64,000 bases of DNA from Streptomyces californicus (GCF_000717645.1 NZ_JNZZ01000002.1:248001-312000), one strand, 5' to 3'. Numbered from the stretch's first letter, positions 53,112-62,733 are shown. Numbers and translations: made by a program. The notes: generated by a model from the letters alone, not told the origin.

Positions 53112-54902
53112 GTGTCCCAGGACGACCAGACAGCGGAGGGGCGGGAAGGGTTGGCGGTGACGGCCGACCTTCCCCCCGAGCCGGTCAGTGCCAGGAGGCC
53201 CACCACCGATCGCGTGGTGTTCGGCGTCACGGCGATCCTCACGCTGGCCTTCGTCGTGTGGGGGGCGACCGCCACCGACTCCCTGGAGAGCGTGTCCAGC
53301 ACGCTCCTGGAAGGGCTGATCCACAACGGCGGCTGGGCGTTCATGCTGGCCGCCTCGGGCTTCGTCGTCTTCGCTCTGTGGCTGGCCATCAGCCGGTACG
53401 GCAAGATTTGCCTGGGCCAGGAAGGCGAGGAGCCGGAGTTCCGGACCACCTCCTGGGTCGCCATGATGTTCAGCGCCGGCATGGGCATCGGTCTGATGTT
53501 CTACGGTGTGAGCGAGCCGCTCGCCCACTTCCGTACGCCGCCGCCCGGCACCGACCCAGCGGACGCGGCCGAGGCCCAGCAGACGGCGATGGCCACGACC
53601 CTCTTCCACTGGACCCTGCACCCGTGGGCCATCTACGCCGTGGTCGGGCTGGCCATCGCGTACAGCGCCTACCGCCGGCGCCGGCGGCAGACGATCAGCG
53701 CGGTCTTCGAGCCGCTGATCGGCAAGCGGCACGCCTACGGCGGCTTCGGCCGCGTCATCGACATCCTGGCCATCTTCGCCACCCTGTTCGGCTCCGCCGC
53801 CTCGCTCGGCCTCGGCGCCCTCCAGATCGGCAGCGGCTTCCAGGAGCTGAACTGGATGGAGAAGACCGGCACCGGTCTGCTGGTCGCCATCATCGCCGTG
53901 CTGACCGTCTGCTTCGTCCTCTCGGCCGTCTCCGGCGTCGAGAAGGGCATCCAGTGGCTGTCCAACATCAACATGGTGCTGGCCCTCCTCCTGGTGGTCT
54001 TCGTCTTCGTCGCCGGTCCCACGATCATTGTGCTCGACCTGCTGCCCACCTCCATCGGCGCCTACATCAGCGACCTCGGACAGCTCGCCGGGCGCACCGA
54101 GGCCACCGGCGGCGGCGACGTCGCCGACTGGCTCGGCAGCTGGACGGTCTTCTACTGGGCCTGGTGGATCTCCTGGACGCCCTTCGTCGGCATGTTCATC
54201 GCCCGGATCAGCCGCGGCCGGACGATCCGCCAGTTCGTCGGCGGCGTCATCCTGGTCCCCAGCACCGTCAGCCTGATCTGGTTCGCCGTCTTCGGCGGCT
54301 CGGCCATGAAGCTGGACGAGGCGGGCAAGCTCCAGGGCGCGGACACCCCCGAGGCGCAGCTGTTCGGCGTCCTCCAGGAGTTCCCGATCGCCACCGTCAC
54401 GTGCATCCTCGTGATGATCCTGGTCGGCATCTTCTTCGTCTCCGGAGCCGACGCCGCGTCGATCGTCATGGGCACGCTCTCGCAGAAGGGCGTCCTGGAA
54501 CCCGGCAAGTGGGTCGTCATCTTCTGGGGTGTCGTGACCGGGGCCGTCGCCGCGATCATGCTGCTCATCGGCGAGGGCAAGGACAACGCGCTCCAAGGAC
54601 TCCAGAACCTCACCATCCTGGTGGCGGCGCCCTTCGTCGTCGTGATGATCGGCATGTGCGTCGCCCTCATGCGGGACCTGCGCAGGGACCCGCAGATCGT
54701 GCGCCAGGAGTTCGGCGTGGAGGCGGTCGAGTCCGCGGTGATCGAGGGGCACGCCAAGTACGACGGCGACTTCGAGATCCGGATCGGCCCCGGCACCACG
54801 CCGGTCACGGACGAGCGCCACAAGCACGAGTCCGGCGACCCGGGCTCCGGGACCGCCTCGACCTCGACCCTCTCCAAGGAGAAGGAGCGGCCCACCGACT
54901 GA
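53112..54902 (+). CDS. BCCT-family betaine/choline transporter
   Basis: A 596-residue secondary transporter for glycine betaine, choline or carnitine, with about 12 membrane segments. The sodium-binding segment AGMGIGLMFYGVSEP, the HWTLHPWAIYAVVGLAI helix and the BCCT signature YWAWWISWTPFVGMFIARISRG are present. GTG 53112 is preferred to GTG 53103 because the AAAGG ribosome site at 53098-53102 is correctly spaced only for the former. The cytoplasmic C-tail (about 545-596) is charged, as in osmosensing BetP-like carriers. A uptake role in osmotic stress is likely. Confidence 0.94.
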   Translation: MSQDDQTAEGREGLAVTADLPPEPVSARRPTTDRVVFGVTAILTLAFVVWGATATDSLESVSSTLLEGLIHNGGWAFMLAASGFVVFALWLAISRYGKICLGQEGEEPEFRTTSWVAMMFSAGMGIGLMFYGVSEPLAHFRTPPPGTDPADAAEAQQTAMATTLFHWTLHPWAIYAVVGLAIAYSAYRRRRRQTISAVFEPLIGKRHAYGGFGRVIDILAIFATLFGSAASLGLGALQIGSGFQELNWMEKTGTGLLVAIIAVLTVCFVLSAVSGVEKGIQWLSNINMVLALLLVVFVFVAGPTIIVLDLLPTSIGAYISDLGQLAGRTEATGGGDVADWLGSWTVFYWAWWISWTPFVGMFIARISRGRTIRQFVGGVILVPSTVSLIWFAVFGGSAMKLDEAGKLQGADTPEAQLFGVLQEFPIATVTCILVMILVGIFFVSGADAASIVMGTLSQKGVLEPGKWVVIFWGVVTGAVAAIMLLIGEGKDNALQGLQNLTILVAAPFVVVMIGMCVALMRDLRRDPQIVRQEFGVEAVESAVIEGHAKYDGDFEIRIGPGTTPVTDERHKHESGDPGSGTASTSTLSKEKERPTD

Positions 54903-54932
54903 CCCCGCCCGCCGCCCGGCGGCACAGCCCTC

Positions 54933-54967
54933 CGGAGCCCGCGACCGCACACCGGTCGCGGGCTCCG
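54933..54967. terminator. Bidirectional hairpin terminator after the BCCT gene
   Basis: A 14-base perfect stem (CGGAGCCCGCGACC and complement) with a 7-base loop stands 31 bases past the BCCT stop, between convergent genes. Confidence 0.9.
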
Positions 54968-55137
54968 AGCGCGTACGCGGTACGGGACGGGGGCGGGGCG
55001 GAGCGCGGTGGGGCCGTACGTACGGGGCACACCACGCGGATTCGGTCGGCCGGCCCGGGCCACGGCTCAAGCCGCCCCGGCCCCTCAAGTCGCCTCCGCC
55101 CCCGCCCGCCGGTGGTCGAACCGGCTCCCACCCGCCG

Positions 55138-56064
55138 TCACCCCACCAGCGCCGCCGCCTCCCGGGCGCAGCCCCACGCCACGGTCACACCCGCGCCGCC
55201 GTGACCGTAGTTGTGCACCAGCCGGCCGCCGCCCGGCAGCGTCTCCGCCTCGATCCGCACACCCGCCTCCCGCGCCGGCCGCAGCCCCACCCGGTGGCCG
55301 AGCACCCGGGCCCCGGCGATCTCCGGGCGGATCCGCGCGCACCGCGCCACGATCTCCCGGGCGGTGCCCGGGTCGGGCTCCGTGCGCGGATCGTCCGCCT
55401 CGGCCGTACCGCCCAGCACCAGCCGCCCCGGCTGCGGGAAGAAGTACGTCGTCGCGGCCGACGCCGGATCCGCCTCGGTGTACCACTCCTCGATCCCGGG
55501 GTTCTCCACCGCGACCAACTGCCCCCGCACCGGCCGCACCCCGGCGTCGGGCACCAGCTCGCGCGCCCCGAGCCCCGTGCAGTTCACCACCGTGGCGCCC
55601 GCCTCCGCCGCCTCCCCGAACCCCGACACGGCCCGGCGCTCCACCGTCCCGTCCGCTGCCGCGAGCCGCCGCTCCAGCCACGCCAGGTGGACCGGCATGT
55701 CCAGCAGCGGCAACGTCACCCGCAGCCCCTCGGGCACCTCCGCGGCGTCCCCCAGCCCGGCCGCCCAGCCGCCCAGCGCCGCGAGCCGCTCCCCGCCGTG
55801 CAGCCCCGCCACCCGCCGTACGCCGGTCTCCTCCGGAGCGGCGGCCAGCTCCTCGTACACCGCCAGCGTCGCCAGCGACCAGCCGTCCACCCGCTCGGCC
55901 GGCTCGATCCGGTACGGCCACCACAGCGCGCCCGCCACCGCCGACGTCGTGGCCCCGGCCGGATCGCGGGACCAGACCCGCACCCGCAGCCCGCGCTCCG
56001 CCAGCGTCACGGCGGTGGTGAGCCCGACGACCCCGCCGCCCACCACGATCACATCCGCCCCCAT
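55138..56064 (-). CDS. FAD-dependent oxidoreductase, D-amino-acid oxidase type
   Basis: A 308-residue flavoenzyme. The dinucleotide site is VIVVGGGVVGLTTAVTLAERG, with ALWWPYRIEP downstream, LGGTAEADDPRTEP, then GLRPAREAGVRIE (Arg that binds the substrate carboxylate) and the closing HNYGHGGAGVTVAWG. It should oxidise D-amino acids to imino acids with hydrogen peroxide. Length is normal. It is convergent with the BCCT gene; a GGGAG ribosome site precedes ATG 56064. Confidence 0.9.
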   Translation of the reverse strand: MGADVIVVGGGVVGLTTAVTLAERGLRVRVWSRDPAGATTSAVAGALWWPYRIEPAERVDGWSLATLAVYEELAAAPEETGVRRVAGLHGGERLAALGGWAAGLGDAAEVPEGLRVTLPLLDMPVHLAWLERRLAAADGTVERRAVSGFGEAAEAGATVVNCTGLGARELVPDAGVRPVRGQLVAVENPGIEEWYTEADPASAATTYFFPQPGRLVLGGTAEADDPRTEPDPGTAREIVARCARIRPEIAGARVLGHRVGLRPAREAGVRIEAETLPGGGRLVHNYGHGGAGVTVAWGCAREAAALVG

Positions 56065-56248
56065 GGGCCACTCCCGTCCCTCGGTACGTCCGTCGCTGCC
56101 CGGACGCTAACCGAAACCGGAATCCCCGGACCAGGGAAGCCGGGGCCCCGGGTCGAAAGATCCGGGATCCCGCCACCGGGGGCGGGAGGACCGATCGGCG
56201 GGGAGCGGGGCGAGTTCCGTAACGGTTCGAGAAGTCGAGACGGGCTCG

Positions 56249-56277
56249 TTGACACCGGTCACCTCCCGCAGGATTCT
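56249..56277 (+). promoter_or_regulatory. Promoter of the GH64 glucanase gene (TTGACA - 17 - GATTCT)
   Basis: A perfect -35 TTGACA (56249-56254) and a -10 GATTCT (56272-56277) are 17 bases apart, directly abutting a palindromic operator. Confidence 0.7.
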
Positions 56278-56291
56278 GAGAGCGCTCTCAG
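56276..56291. promoter_or_regulatory. LacI/CebR-type operator (CTGAGAGCGCTCTCAG)
   Basis: A perfect 16-base palindrome overlaps the end of the -10 element of the glucanase gene. Its GAGCGCTC centre is like those bound by LacI-type sugar repressors (CebR/BglR) of streptomycetes, which suggests induction by an oligosaccharide such as laminaribiose. Confidence 0.75.
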
Positions 56292-56352
56292 GCTCCACGC
56301 GATATGCCCTCCCGCTCCACCCCCACACATCCGCCCGACGAGGAGGACGAGC

Positions 56353-57549
56353 ATGTCCGCACCATGGAGAGGTCTCGGCGCGCTGACCGCAGCCCTGGCT
56401 CTCGCCCTCGGCCCCACCACCGCCGTCGCCAAGGCGCCCGCCGAGGCCGCGGTCCCCGCCACCATCCCGCTGACCATCAAGAACGACTCCGGACGAGCCG
56501 ACCAGATCTACGTCTACAACCTCGGAACGGAGCTCTCCACCGGCCGCCAGGGCTGGGCGGACGCGAACGGCGGCTTCCACCCCTGGCCGGCCGGGGGCAA
56601 TCCGCCCTCCCCGGCCCCGGACGCGTCGATCGCCGGACCGCGCAACGGGCAGTCGGTGACGATCCGGATGCCGAAGTTCTCCGGGCGCGTCTACTTCTCG
56701 TACGGTCAGAAGCTCGTCTTCAAGGTCACCACCGGCGGCCTCGTCCAGCCCGCGGTGCAGAACCCGAGCGACCCGAACCGGAACATCCTGTTCAACTGGA
56801 CCGAGTACACGCTCAACGACGCGGGCCTGTGGATCAACAGCACCCAGGTCGACATGTTCTCCGCCCCGTACTCCGTGGGCGTCAGAGCCCCGGGCGGCAG
56901 TGTCAGGAGCACCGGAAAGCTCAAGGCCGGCGGCTACAAGGCGGTGTTCGACAACCTCAGGAACCAGTCCGGCGGCTGGTCCGGCCTCATCCAGACCCGG
57001 TCCGACGGAACGGTGCTCCGCGCCCTGTCCCCGGGGCACGGCGTCGGCAGCGGCGCTCTGCCGTCCGGGATCATGAACGACTACATCAACCGGGTCTGGA
57101 GCCGCTACAGCGGTTCCGTGCTGACGGTGACGCCGTTCGCGCACGAGCCGAACACCAAGTACTACGGCCGGGTCTCCGGCAACGTCATGAACTTCACCAA
57201 CGGCGCGGGCGCGGTCGTGACCTCGTTCCAGAAGCCGGACTCGGACAGCGTCTTCGGCTGCTACAAGCACCTCGACGCCCCCAACGACCAGGTGCGCGGG
57301 CCGATCTCCCGCACCCTGTGCGCCGGCTTCAACCGCTCCACCCTGCTGACCAGCGCCAACCAGCCCGACAACAACGCGGCGAACTTCTACAAGGACGCCG
57401 TGACCAACCACTACTCCCGGCACATCCACGCGCAGATGATGGACGGCAAGGCGTACGGCTTCGCCTTCGACGACGTGGGCGCCCACGAGTCGCTCGTCCA
57501 CGACGGCAGCCCGCAGGAGGCGCTGATCACGCTCGACCGTTTCAGCTGA
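56353..57549 (+). CDS. Secreted beta-1,3-glucanase, glycoside hydrolase family 64
   Basis: A 398-residue exported enzyme that releases laminaripentaose from beta-1,3-glucan. The signal ends near residue 27 (TTAVA). Family marks: IYVYNLGTELSTGRQGWADANG, FSYGQKLVFKV, LFNWTEYTLNDAGLWINSTQVDMFSAPYSVG (catalytic Glu and Asp), a thaumatin-like closing part with CYKHLDAP and LCAGFNRSTLL, and HIHAQMMDGKAYGFAFDDVGAHESLVHDG. Length is normal for a one-domain GH64. A strong promoter with a sugar-repressor operator lies upstream. Likely targets fungal or algal glucan. Confidence 0.93.
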   Translation: MSAPWRGLGALTAALALALGPTTAVAKAPAEAAVPATIPLTIKNDSGRADQIYVYNLGTELSTGRQGWADANGGFHPWPAGGNPPSPAPDASIAGPRNGQSVTIRMPKFSGRVYFSYGQKLVFKVTTGGLVQPAVQNPSDPNRNILFNWTEYTLNDAGLWINSTQVDMFSAPYSVGVRAPGGSVRSTGKLKAGGYKAVFDNLRNQSGGWSGLIQTRSDGTVLRALSPGHGVGSGALPSGIMNDYINRVWSRYSGSVLTVTPFAHEPNTKYYGRVSGNVMNFTNGAGAVVTSFQKPDSDSVFGCYKHLDAPNDQVRGPISRTLCAGFNRSTLLTSANQPDNNAANFYKDAVTNHYSRHIHAQMMDGKAYGFAFDDVGAHESLVHDGSPQEALITLDRFS

Positions 57550-57628
57550 CCGTCCGCACGGCGTCCTCCCTGCCCGGTGCGGCCATCGGGCGGGGAGGAC
57601 GGGCGGCGGGGAATTGCTGGACAGCCCT

Positions 57629-57634
57629 TAGAAT
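57629..57634 (+). promoter_or_regulatory. -10 element (TAGAAT) of the second ABC-F gene
   Basis: TAGAAT ends 10 bases before ATG 57645 with no ribosome site between, so the transcript probably starts at or near the ATG. A good -35 is not visible. Confidence 0.5.
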
Positions 57635-57644
57635 CGGCACCCTG

Positions 57645-59282
57645 ATGACTGCCACTCTCGTCGCCAAGGACCTCGCCGCCGGACACGGCGACCGCACGCT
57701 CTTCGCCGGGCTCGACCTCGTCGTCGCCCCGGGAGATGTGATCGGTCTCGTCGGAGTCAACGGCGCGGGCAAGTCCTCCCTGCTGCGCCTGCTCGCCGGA
57801 CTCGACCGCCCGGAGGAGGGCGAGCTGCGGCTCTCCCCGCCCACCGCCACCGTCGGCCACCTCCCGCAGGAGCCCGAGCGGCGCGACGGCGAGACCGTCG
57901 CCGAGTTCCTGGCCCGCCGCACCGGGGTCGCCGACGCCCAGCGCACCATGGACGAGGCGACCGAGGCCCTCGTCGCGGGCGCCCCGGGAGCGGACGACGC
58001 GTACTCCGAGGCCCTGGAGCGCTGGCTCGCCCTCGGCGGGGCCGACCTGGACGAGCGGGCCGAGCAGGTCGCCGCCGAGCTGGGACTGACCGTGGGCCTG
58101 GACCGGCCCATGACCGCGCTCTCCGGCGGCCAGGCGGCCCGCGCCGGACTCGCCTCACTGCTGCTCTCCCGGTACGACGTCTTCCTCCTCGACGAGCCCA
58201 CCAACGACCTCGACCTCGACGGACTGGAACGCCTGGAGCGCTTCGTCTCCGGCCTCCGCGCGGGCACGGTCGTCATCAGCCACGACCGCGAGTTCCTCAT
58301 GCGCACGGTCACCAAGGTGCTGGAACTGGACCTCGCGCAGCAGCAGATCACCCTGTACGGCGGTGGCTACGCGGCCTACCTGGAGGAGCGGGAGACCGCC
58401 CGCCGGCACGCCCGCGAGGAGTACGAGGAGTACGCCGACAAGAAGGCGTCCCTCGAAGCGCGCGGCCACATGCAGCGCTCCTGGATGGACAAGGGCGTCA
58501 AGAACGCCCGCCGCAAGGCCACCGACGGCGACAAGCTCGGTCGCAACGCGCGCAGCGAGGCCAGCGAGAAGCAGGCCGCGAAGGCCCGCCAGACCCAGCG
58601 CATGATCGAACGCCTCGACGTGGTGGAGGAGCCGCGCAAGGAATGGGAGCTGCGGATGGAGATCGCCTCCGCCCCGCGCTCCGGTTCCGTCGTCGCGACC
58701 CTGCGCGAAGCGACGGTGAAACGCGGCGACTTCACCTTCGGCCCCGCCTCGCTCCAGATCGACTGGGCGGACCGGGTCGCCATCACCGGCGCCAACGGCG
58801 CGGGCAAGTCCACACTGCTGGCCGCCCTGTTGGAGCGGCTTTCGCTGGACTCCGGTCACGCCGCGCTCGGTTCGGGCGTCGTCGTCGGCGAGGTGGACCA
58901 GGCCCGCAGGCTGTTCCTCGGCACGCAGACGCTGCTGGAGGCGTTCTGCGCGGCCGTGCCGGACACCCAGCCCGCCGAAGTCCGCACCCTCCTGGCCAAG
59001 TTCGGCCTGCGCGCGGACCACGTGACGCGCCCCGCGACCAGTCTCTCCCCGGGGGAGCGCACCCGCGCCGCCCTCGCCCTGCTCCAGGGCCGGGGCGTCA
59101 ACCTCCTGGTGCTGGACGAGCCGACCAACCATCTGGACCTGCCCGCTATCGAGCAGTTGGAGGCGGCCCTGGAGACGTACACGGGCACGCTGCTGCTGGT
59201 CACCCACGACCGGCGGATGCTGGAGGCGGTCCGCACGACCCGCCGCGTCGAGGTGGCGGACGGCCGGATCAGCGAAATCTGA
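57645..59282 (+). CDS. ABC-F family ATPase
   Basis: A 545-residue soluble twin ABC protein. Module 1: GVNGAGKSS (about 37-45), ALSGGQAARAGLAS, FLLDEPTNDLDLDGL. Linker: Lys/Arg/Glu-rich helices (RRHAREEYEEYADKK to ARQTQRMIERL). Module 2: GANGAGKST, SLSPGERTRAALAL and LVLDEPTNHLDLPAI. The signature of module 2 has Ser-Pro-Gly in place of Ser-Gly-Gly, which also occurs in other ABC-F proteins. It has no leader region, unlike the ABC-F at 33891, so it may be a housekeeping translation factor. Confidence 0.93.
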   Translation: MTATLVAKDLAAGHGDRTLFAGLDLVVAPGDVIGLVGVNGAGKSSLLRLLAGLDRPEEGELRLSPPTATVGHLPQEPERRDGETVAEFLARRTGVADAQRTMDEATEALVAGAPGADDAYSEALERWLALGGADLDERAEQVAAELGLTVGLDRPMTALSGGQAARAGLASLLLSRYDVFLLDEPTNDLDLDGLERLERFVSGLRAGTVVISHDREFLMRTVTKVLELDLAQQQITLYGGGYAAYLEERETARRHAREEYEEYADKKASLEARGHMQRSWMDKGVKNARRKATDGDKLGRNARSEASEKQAAKARQTQRMIERLDVVEEPRKEWELRMEIASAPRSGSVVATLREATVKRGDFTFGPASLQIDWADRVAITGANGAGKSTLLAALLERLSLDSGHAALGSGVVVGEVDQARRLFLGTQTLLEAFCAAVPDTQPAEVRTLLAKFGLRADHVTRPATSLSPGERTRAALALLQGRGVNLLVLDEPTNHLDLPAIEQLEAALETYTGTLLLVTHDRRMLEAVRTTRRVEVADGRISEI

Positions 59283-59316
59283 GCGGAACCGGGGAGCCGG
59301 TGACAGGCTGGCCGGT

Positions 59317-60108
59317 ATGACCCGTCGCGCGGTGAGTTTCGGAGCAACGGCGCAAGCCTACGAACGGTTTCGGCCCGGATACCCTTCGGCCGTCCTCGAC
59401 CGGGTGCTGGCCCACGCGGAGCGCCCGGTGACCACCGCCCTGGAGATCGGCGCGGGAACGGGCAAGGCGACGCGCCTGTTCGCCCGACGGGTGTAGGAGG
59501 TCACCGCCACCGACCCCGACCCGGCCATGCTCGCGGAGCTGCGCAACCACGTACCGTCGGGCGTCCGCACGGAGCGGGCCGCCTTCGAGGAGCTGCGGCC
59601 GGGCGAGAGGTACGGCCTCGTCTACGCGGCGGCCTCGCTGCACTGGACCGAGCCGGACGGCAGATGGTCGCGCATGGCCGAACTGCTGGAGCCGGGCGGC
59701 GTCTTCGCCTCGTTCGGCGGGCCCCTGCGCCCGGCCGACCCGGTCGTCGAGGAGGCCGTACGCACGGTACGGGCGCCGTTCCTCGACAGTGACGAGATCC
59801 CGTCCCCCGACGGAACGCCCCTGGACCAGGCCCTGCAGTGGCCGGGGACCGAACTCCGGCAGGCACCGTGGTTCACCGACGTACGGCAGTCGGTGGTCGA
59901 GCGGCGCTACGCGCTGAGCGCGAGCGACTACCTCGGCCACCTCTCCACCATCTCGGCCTACATCGCGCTGGCCCCCGCCCGGCGGGAGGAACTGTTCGGG
60001 CGGATCGCACGGGTGCTGCCCGAGGTGGTCGAGATGGACGCCGACATCACACTCCATCTCGCGCGCCGGCGCTCGGAAGGCGGGGACGCCTCCGGCCGGA
60101 CCGCGTGA
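59317..60108 (+). pseudogene. Class I SAM-dependent methyltransferase interrupted by an in-frame TAG
   Basis: Reading from ATG 59317 gives a methyltransferase with FGATAQAYERFRPGYPSAV and SAM motif I LEIGAGTGKATRLF, then a TAG at codon 60 (59494-59496). The same frame continues with EVTATDPDPAMLAEL, ASLHWTE and SISAYIALAP-like parts to TGA 60108. Without the TAG the product would be 263 residues, normal for the family. The first part lacks most of the fold; a restart at ATG 59527 would lack motif I. So the gene is probably inactive, unless TAG is a sequencing error or read through. Third-position G/C remains normal on both sides. Confidence 0.85.
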
Positions 60109-60149
60109 CGTCGACGCCCCCTCAGCACCCCGGCCGCCCTGCCCGCTCC

Positions 60150-60192
60150 CGTCCGCGGTGGCCCTTGCGAAGCGCGAGGACCACCGCGGACG
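60150..60192. terminator. Bidirectional hairpin terminator between the methyltransferase and tex genes
   Basis: A 12-base perfect stem (CGTCCGCGGTGG and complement) is extended inward by seven more pairs around an AAG loop, with one mismatch. The flanking genes converge. Confidence 0.85.
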
Positions 60193-60230
60193 TACGGGCA
60201 CCGCGCCCATGACCGGGTCGTGACGGACCC

Positions 60231-60249
60231 GGTGCGACCCGGTCGCACC
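60231..60249. repeat. 19-base palindrome downstream of tex
   Basis: GGTGCGACC and GGTCGCACC are perfect arms around one C, 52 bases past the tex stop. It may assist termination or be an unrelated protein-binding site. Confidence 0.4.
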
Positions 60250-60300
60250 GACGGTGACCGGGCGGGGAGTCCGCCGGCCCGGTTACGGACGCGGTCCGGC

Positions 60301-62733
60301 TCAGTGCCCCCGGCCGCCGCCCGGCTTCGGGTCGGCGAGGCCGGCCCGCCGCAGCGCGTCCGCCATGGCGCTGTTGGCCGGAGCGGGCGCGCCCTGCCCG
60401 CCCTGCCGGGAACCGCCGCCGCCGTGCCGGTCCCGGCCGCCCCCGCCCTGACGGCCCTGGCCGCCGCCGGACCCCTGGCCCTGGCGCTGCTTCGGCGGAC
60501 GGCCGCCCCGCTCACCGCGCCCCTGGCCGCCGCCGGAGCCGCCGCCCGCCCCGGGCTCGTCGTCGAGCCGCAGCGACAGCGAGATCCGCTTGCGCTGCAC
60601 ATCGACGTCCATGACCTTGACCTTCACGATGTCGCCGGGCTTCACGACATCGCGCGGGTCCTTCACGAACGTCTTCGACAGCGCCGACACGTGCACCAGG
60701 CCGTCCTGGTGGACGCCGACGTCGACGAACGCGCCGAACGCGGCCACGTTCGTCACGACGCCCTCCAGCACCATGCCCGGCTCCAGGTCGCCGATCTTCT
60801 CGACGCCCTCCTTGAAGGTCGCCGTACGGAACGCCGGACGCGGGTCGCGCCCCGGCTTCTCCAGCTCCTTGAGGATGTCCGTCACGGTCGGCAGCCCGAA
60901 CATGTCGTCCACGAAGTCCGCCGCGCGCAGCGCCCGCAGCGCCTCCGCGTTGCCGATCAGCGAGGCGACCTCGCCGCCCGCGCTCTTCCCCATCCGCCGC
61001 ACCACGGGGTACGCCTCGGGGTGCACGCTGGAGCCGTCCAGCGGGTCGTCGCCGCCCCGGATCCGGAGGAAGCCCGCGCACTGCTCGTACGCCTTCGGGC
61101 CGAGCCGCGCGACGTCCTTGAGCGCCTTGCGCGAACGGAAGGGGCCGTTGGCGTCCCGGTGCGCGACGATGTTCTCCGCCAGCCCCGAGCTGATGCCCGA
61201 CACCCGTGAAAGCAGCGGCGCGGAGGCGGTGTTGACGTCCACGCCGACCCCGTTCACACAGTCCTCGACCACCGCGTCCAGCGAACGCGACAGCTTTACC
61301 TCGGACAGGTCGTGCTGGTACTGGCCGACGCCGATCGACTTCGGGTCGATCTTCACCAGCTCGGCCAGCGGGTCCTGGAGGCGGCGGGCGATGGAGACCG
61401 CGCCGCGCAACGACACGTCCATGTCGGGCAGTTCCTGCGAGGCGAACGCGGAGGCAGAGTACACCGAGGCGCCCGCCTCCGAGACCATCACCTTCGTGAG
61501 CTTCAACTCCGGGTGCTTGTCGATCAGTTCACCGGCGAGCTTGTCCGTCTCGCGGGACGCGGTGCCGTTGCCGATCGCGATCAGGTCGACCGCGTGCTCC
61601 TTCGCGAGACGCGCGAGCTTCGCCAGCGCCTGGTCCCACTTGTTGGCCGGCACGTGCGGGTGGATCACATCGGTGGCCACCACCTTGCCGGTGGCGTCGA
61701 CGACCGCGACCTTCACCCCCGTACGGAACCCGGGGTCCAGGCCGAGCGTCGCCCGCGTCCCGGCCGGGGCGGCGAGCAGCAGGTCGCGCAGGTTCGAGGC
61801 GAAGACCCGCACCGCCTCGTCCTCGGCGGCCGTGCGCAGCCGCAGCCGCAGGTCGATGCCGAGGTGCACCTGGACGCGGGTCCGCCAGGCCCACCGCACG
61901 GTGTCCGCCAGCCACTTGTCGCCGGGGCGGCCCCGGTCGGCCACGCCGAAGCGGCGGGCGATCATGTTCTCGTACGCGGACGGGCCCGGCTGCTCGGCGG
62001 CCTCCGGCTCCTCCGGTTCGAGGACCAGGTCGAGCACGTTCTCCTTCTCGCCCCGCAGCATCGCCAGGACCCGGTGCGAGGGCAGTGCGGTGAACGGCTC
62101 GGCGAAGTCGAAGTAGTCGGCGAACTTCGCGCCCGCCTCCTCCTGGCCGTCGCGCACCTTCGCCGCGAGCCGGCCGCGCGTCCACATGCGCTCGCGCAAC
62201 TCGCCGGTCAGGTCGGCGTCCTCGGAGAACCGCTCGGTGAGGATGGCGCGGGCGCCCTCCAGGGCGGCGGGCGCGTCCGCGACGCCCTTGTCGCCGTCCA
62301 CGAACGCGGCCGCGGCCGCGAGCGGGTCGACCGACGGGTCGCCGAGCAGGCCGTCCGCCAGCGGTGCGAGCCCCGCCTCCCGGGCGATCTGCGCCTTCGT
62401 CCGCCGCTTGGGCTTGAACGGCAGGTAGATGTCCTCCAGGCGCGCCTTCGTCTCGGCGGCCCGGATGCTCGCCTCCAACGCCTCGTCGAGCTTGCCCTGT
62501 TCGCGTACGGATTCGAGGATCGCGGTACGCCGCTCCTCCAGCTCCCGCAGATAGCGCAGCCGTTCCTCCAGCGTGCGCAGCTGCGCATCGTCGAGGGATT
62601 CGGTCGCCTCCTTGCGGTAGCGCGCGATGAACGGCACGGTCGATCCGCCGTCGAGCAACTCGACGGCCGCCCTGACCTGTCGTTCACGTACGCCGAGCTC
62701 CTCGGCGATCCTGCCTTCGATGGACGTCGTCAC
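60301..62733 (-). CDS. tex: Tex-family RNA-binding transcription accessory protein
   Basis: An 810-residue nucleic-acid-binding protein. Domains in order: an N-terminal Tex helical part (ELGVRERQVRAAVELLDGGSTVPFIARYRKE), the YqgF-like part (ATLGLDPGFRTGVKVAVVD, IAIGNGTASRETD), a helix-hairpin-helix region (LSRVSGISSGLAENIVAHRD), and an S1 RNA-binding domain (LEGVVTNVAAFGAFVDVGVHQDGLVHVSAL, about 640-710). The tail after 725 is a Gly/Gln/Arg-rich stretch of about 60 residues, longer than in most Tex proteins, ending in an Ala-rich helix (MADALRRAGLADP). GTG 62733 is the start. It is thought to link transcription and RNA handling. Confidence 0.94.
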   Translation of the reverse strand: MTTSIEGRIAEELGVRERQVRAAVELLDGGSTVPFIARYRKEATESLDDAQLRTLEERLRYLRELEERRTAILESVREQGKLDEALEASIRAAETKARLEDIYLPFKPKRRTKAQIAREAGLAPLADGLLGDPSVDPLAAAAAFVDGDKGVADAPAALEGARAILTERFSEDADLTGELRERMWTRGRLAAKVRDGQEEAGAKFADYFDFAEPFTALPSHRVLAMLRGEKENVLDLVLEPEEPEAAEQPGPSAYENMIARRFGVADRGRPGDKWLADTVRWAWRTRVQVHLGIDLRLRLRTAAEDEAVRVFASNLRDLLLAAPAGTRATLGLDPGFRTGVKVAVVDATGKVVATDVIHPHVPANKWDQALAKLARLAKEHAVDLIAIGNGTASRETDKLAGELIDKHPELKLTKVMVSEAGASVYSASAFASQELPDMDVSLRGAVSIARRLQDPLAELVKIDPKSIGVGQYQHDLSEVKLSRSLDAVVEDCVNGVGVDVNTASAPLLSRVSGISSGLAENIVAHRDANGPFRSRKALKDVARLGPKAYEQCAGFLRIRGGDDPLDGSSVHPEAYPVVRRMGKSAGGEVASLIGNAEALRALRAADFVDDMFGLPTVTDILKELEKPGRDPRPAFRTATFKEGVEKIGDLEPGMVLEGVVTNVAAFGAFVDVGVHQDGLVHVSALSKTFVKDPRDVVKPGDIVKVKVMDVDVQRKRISLSLRLDDEPGAGGGSGGGQGRGERGGRPPKQRQGQGSGGGQGRQGGGGRDRHGGGGSRQGGQGAPAPANSAMADALRRAGLADPKPGGGRGH

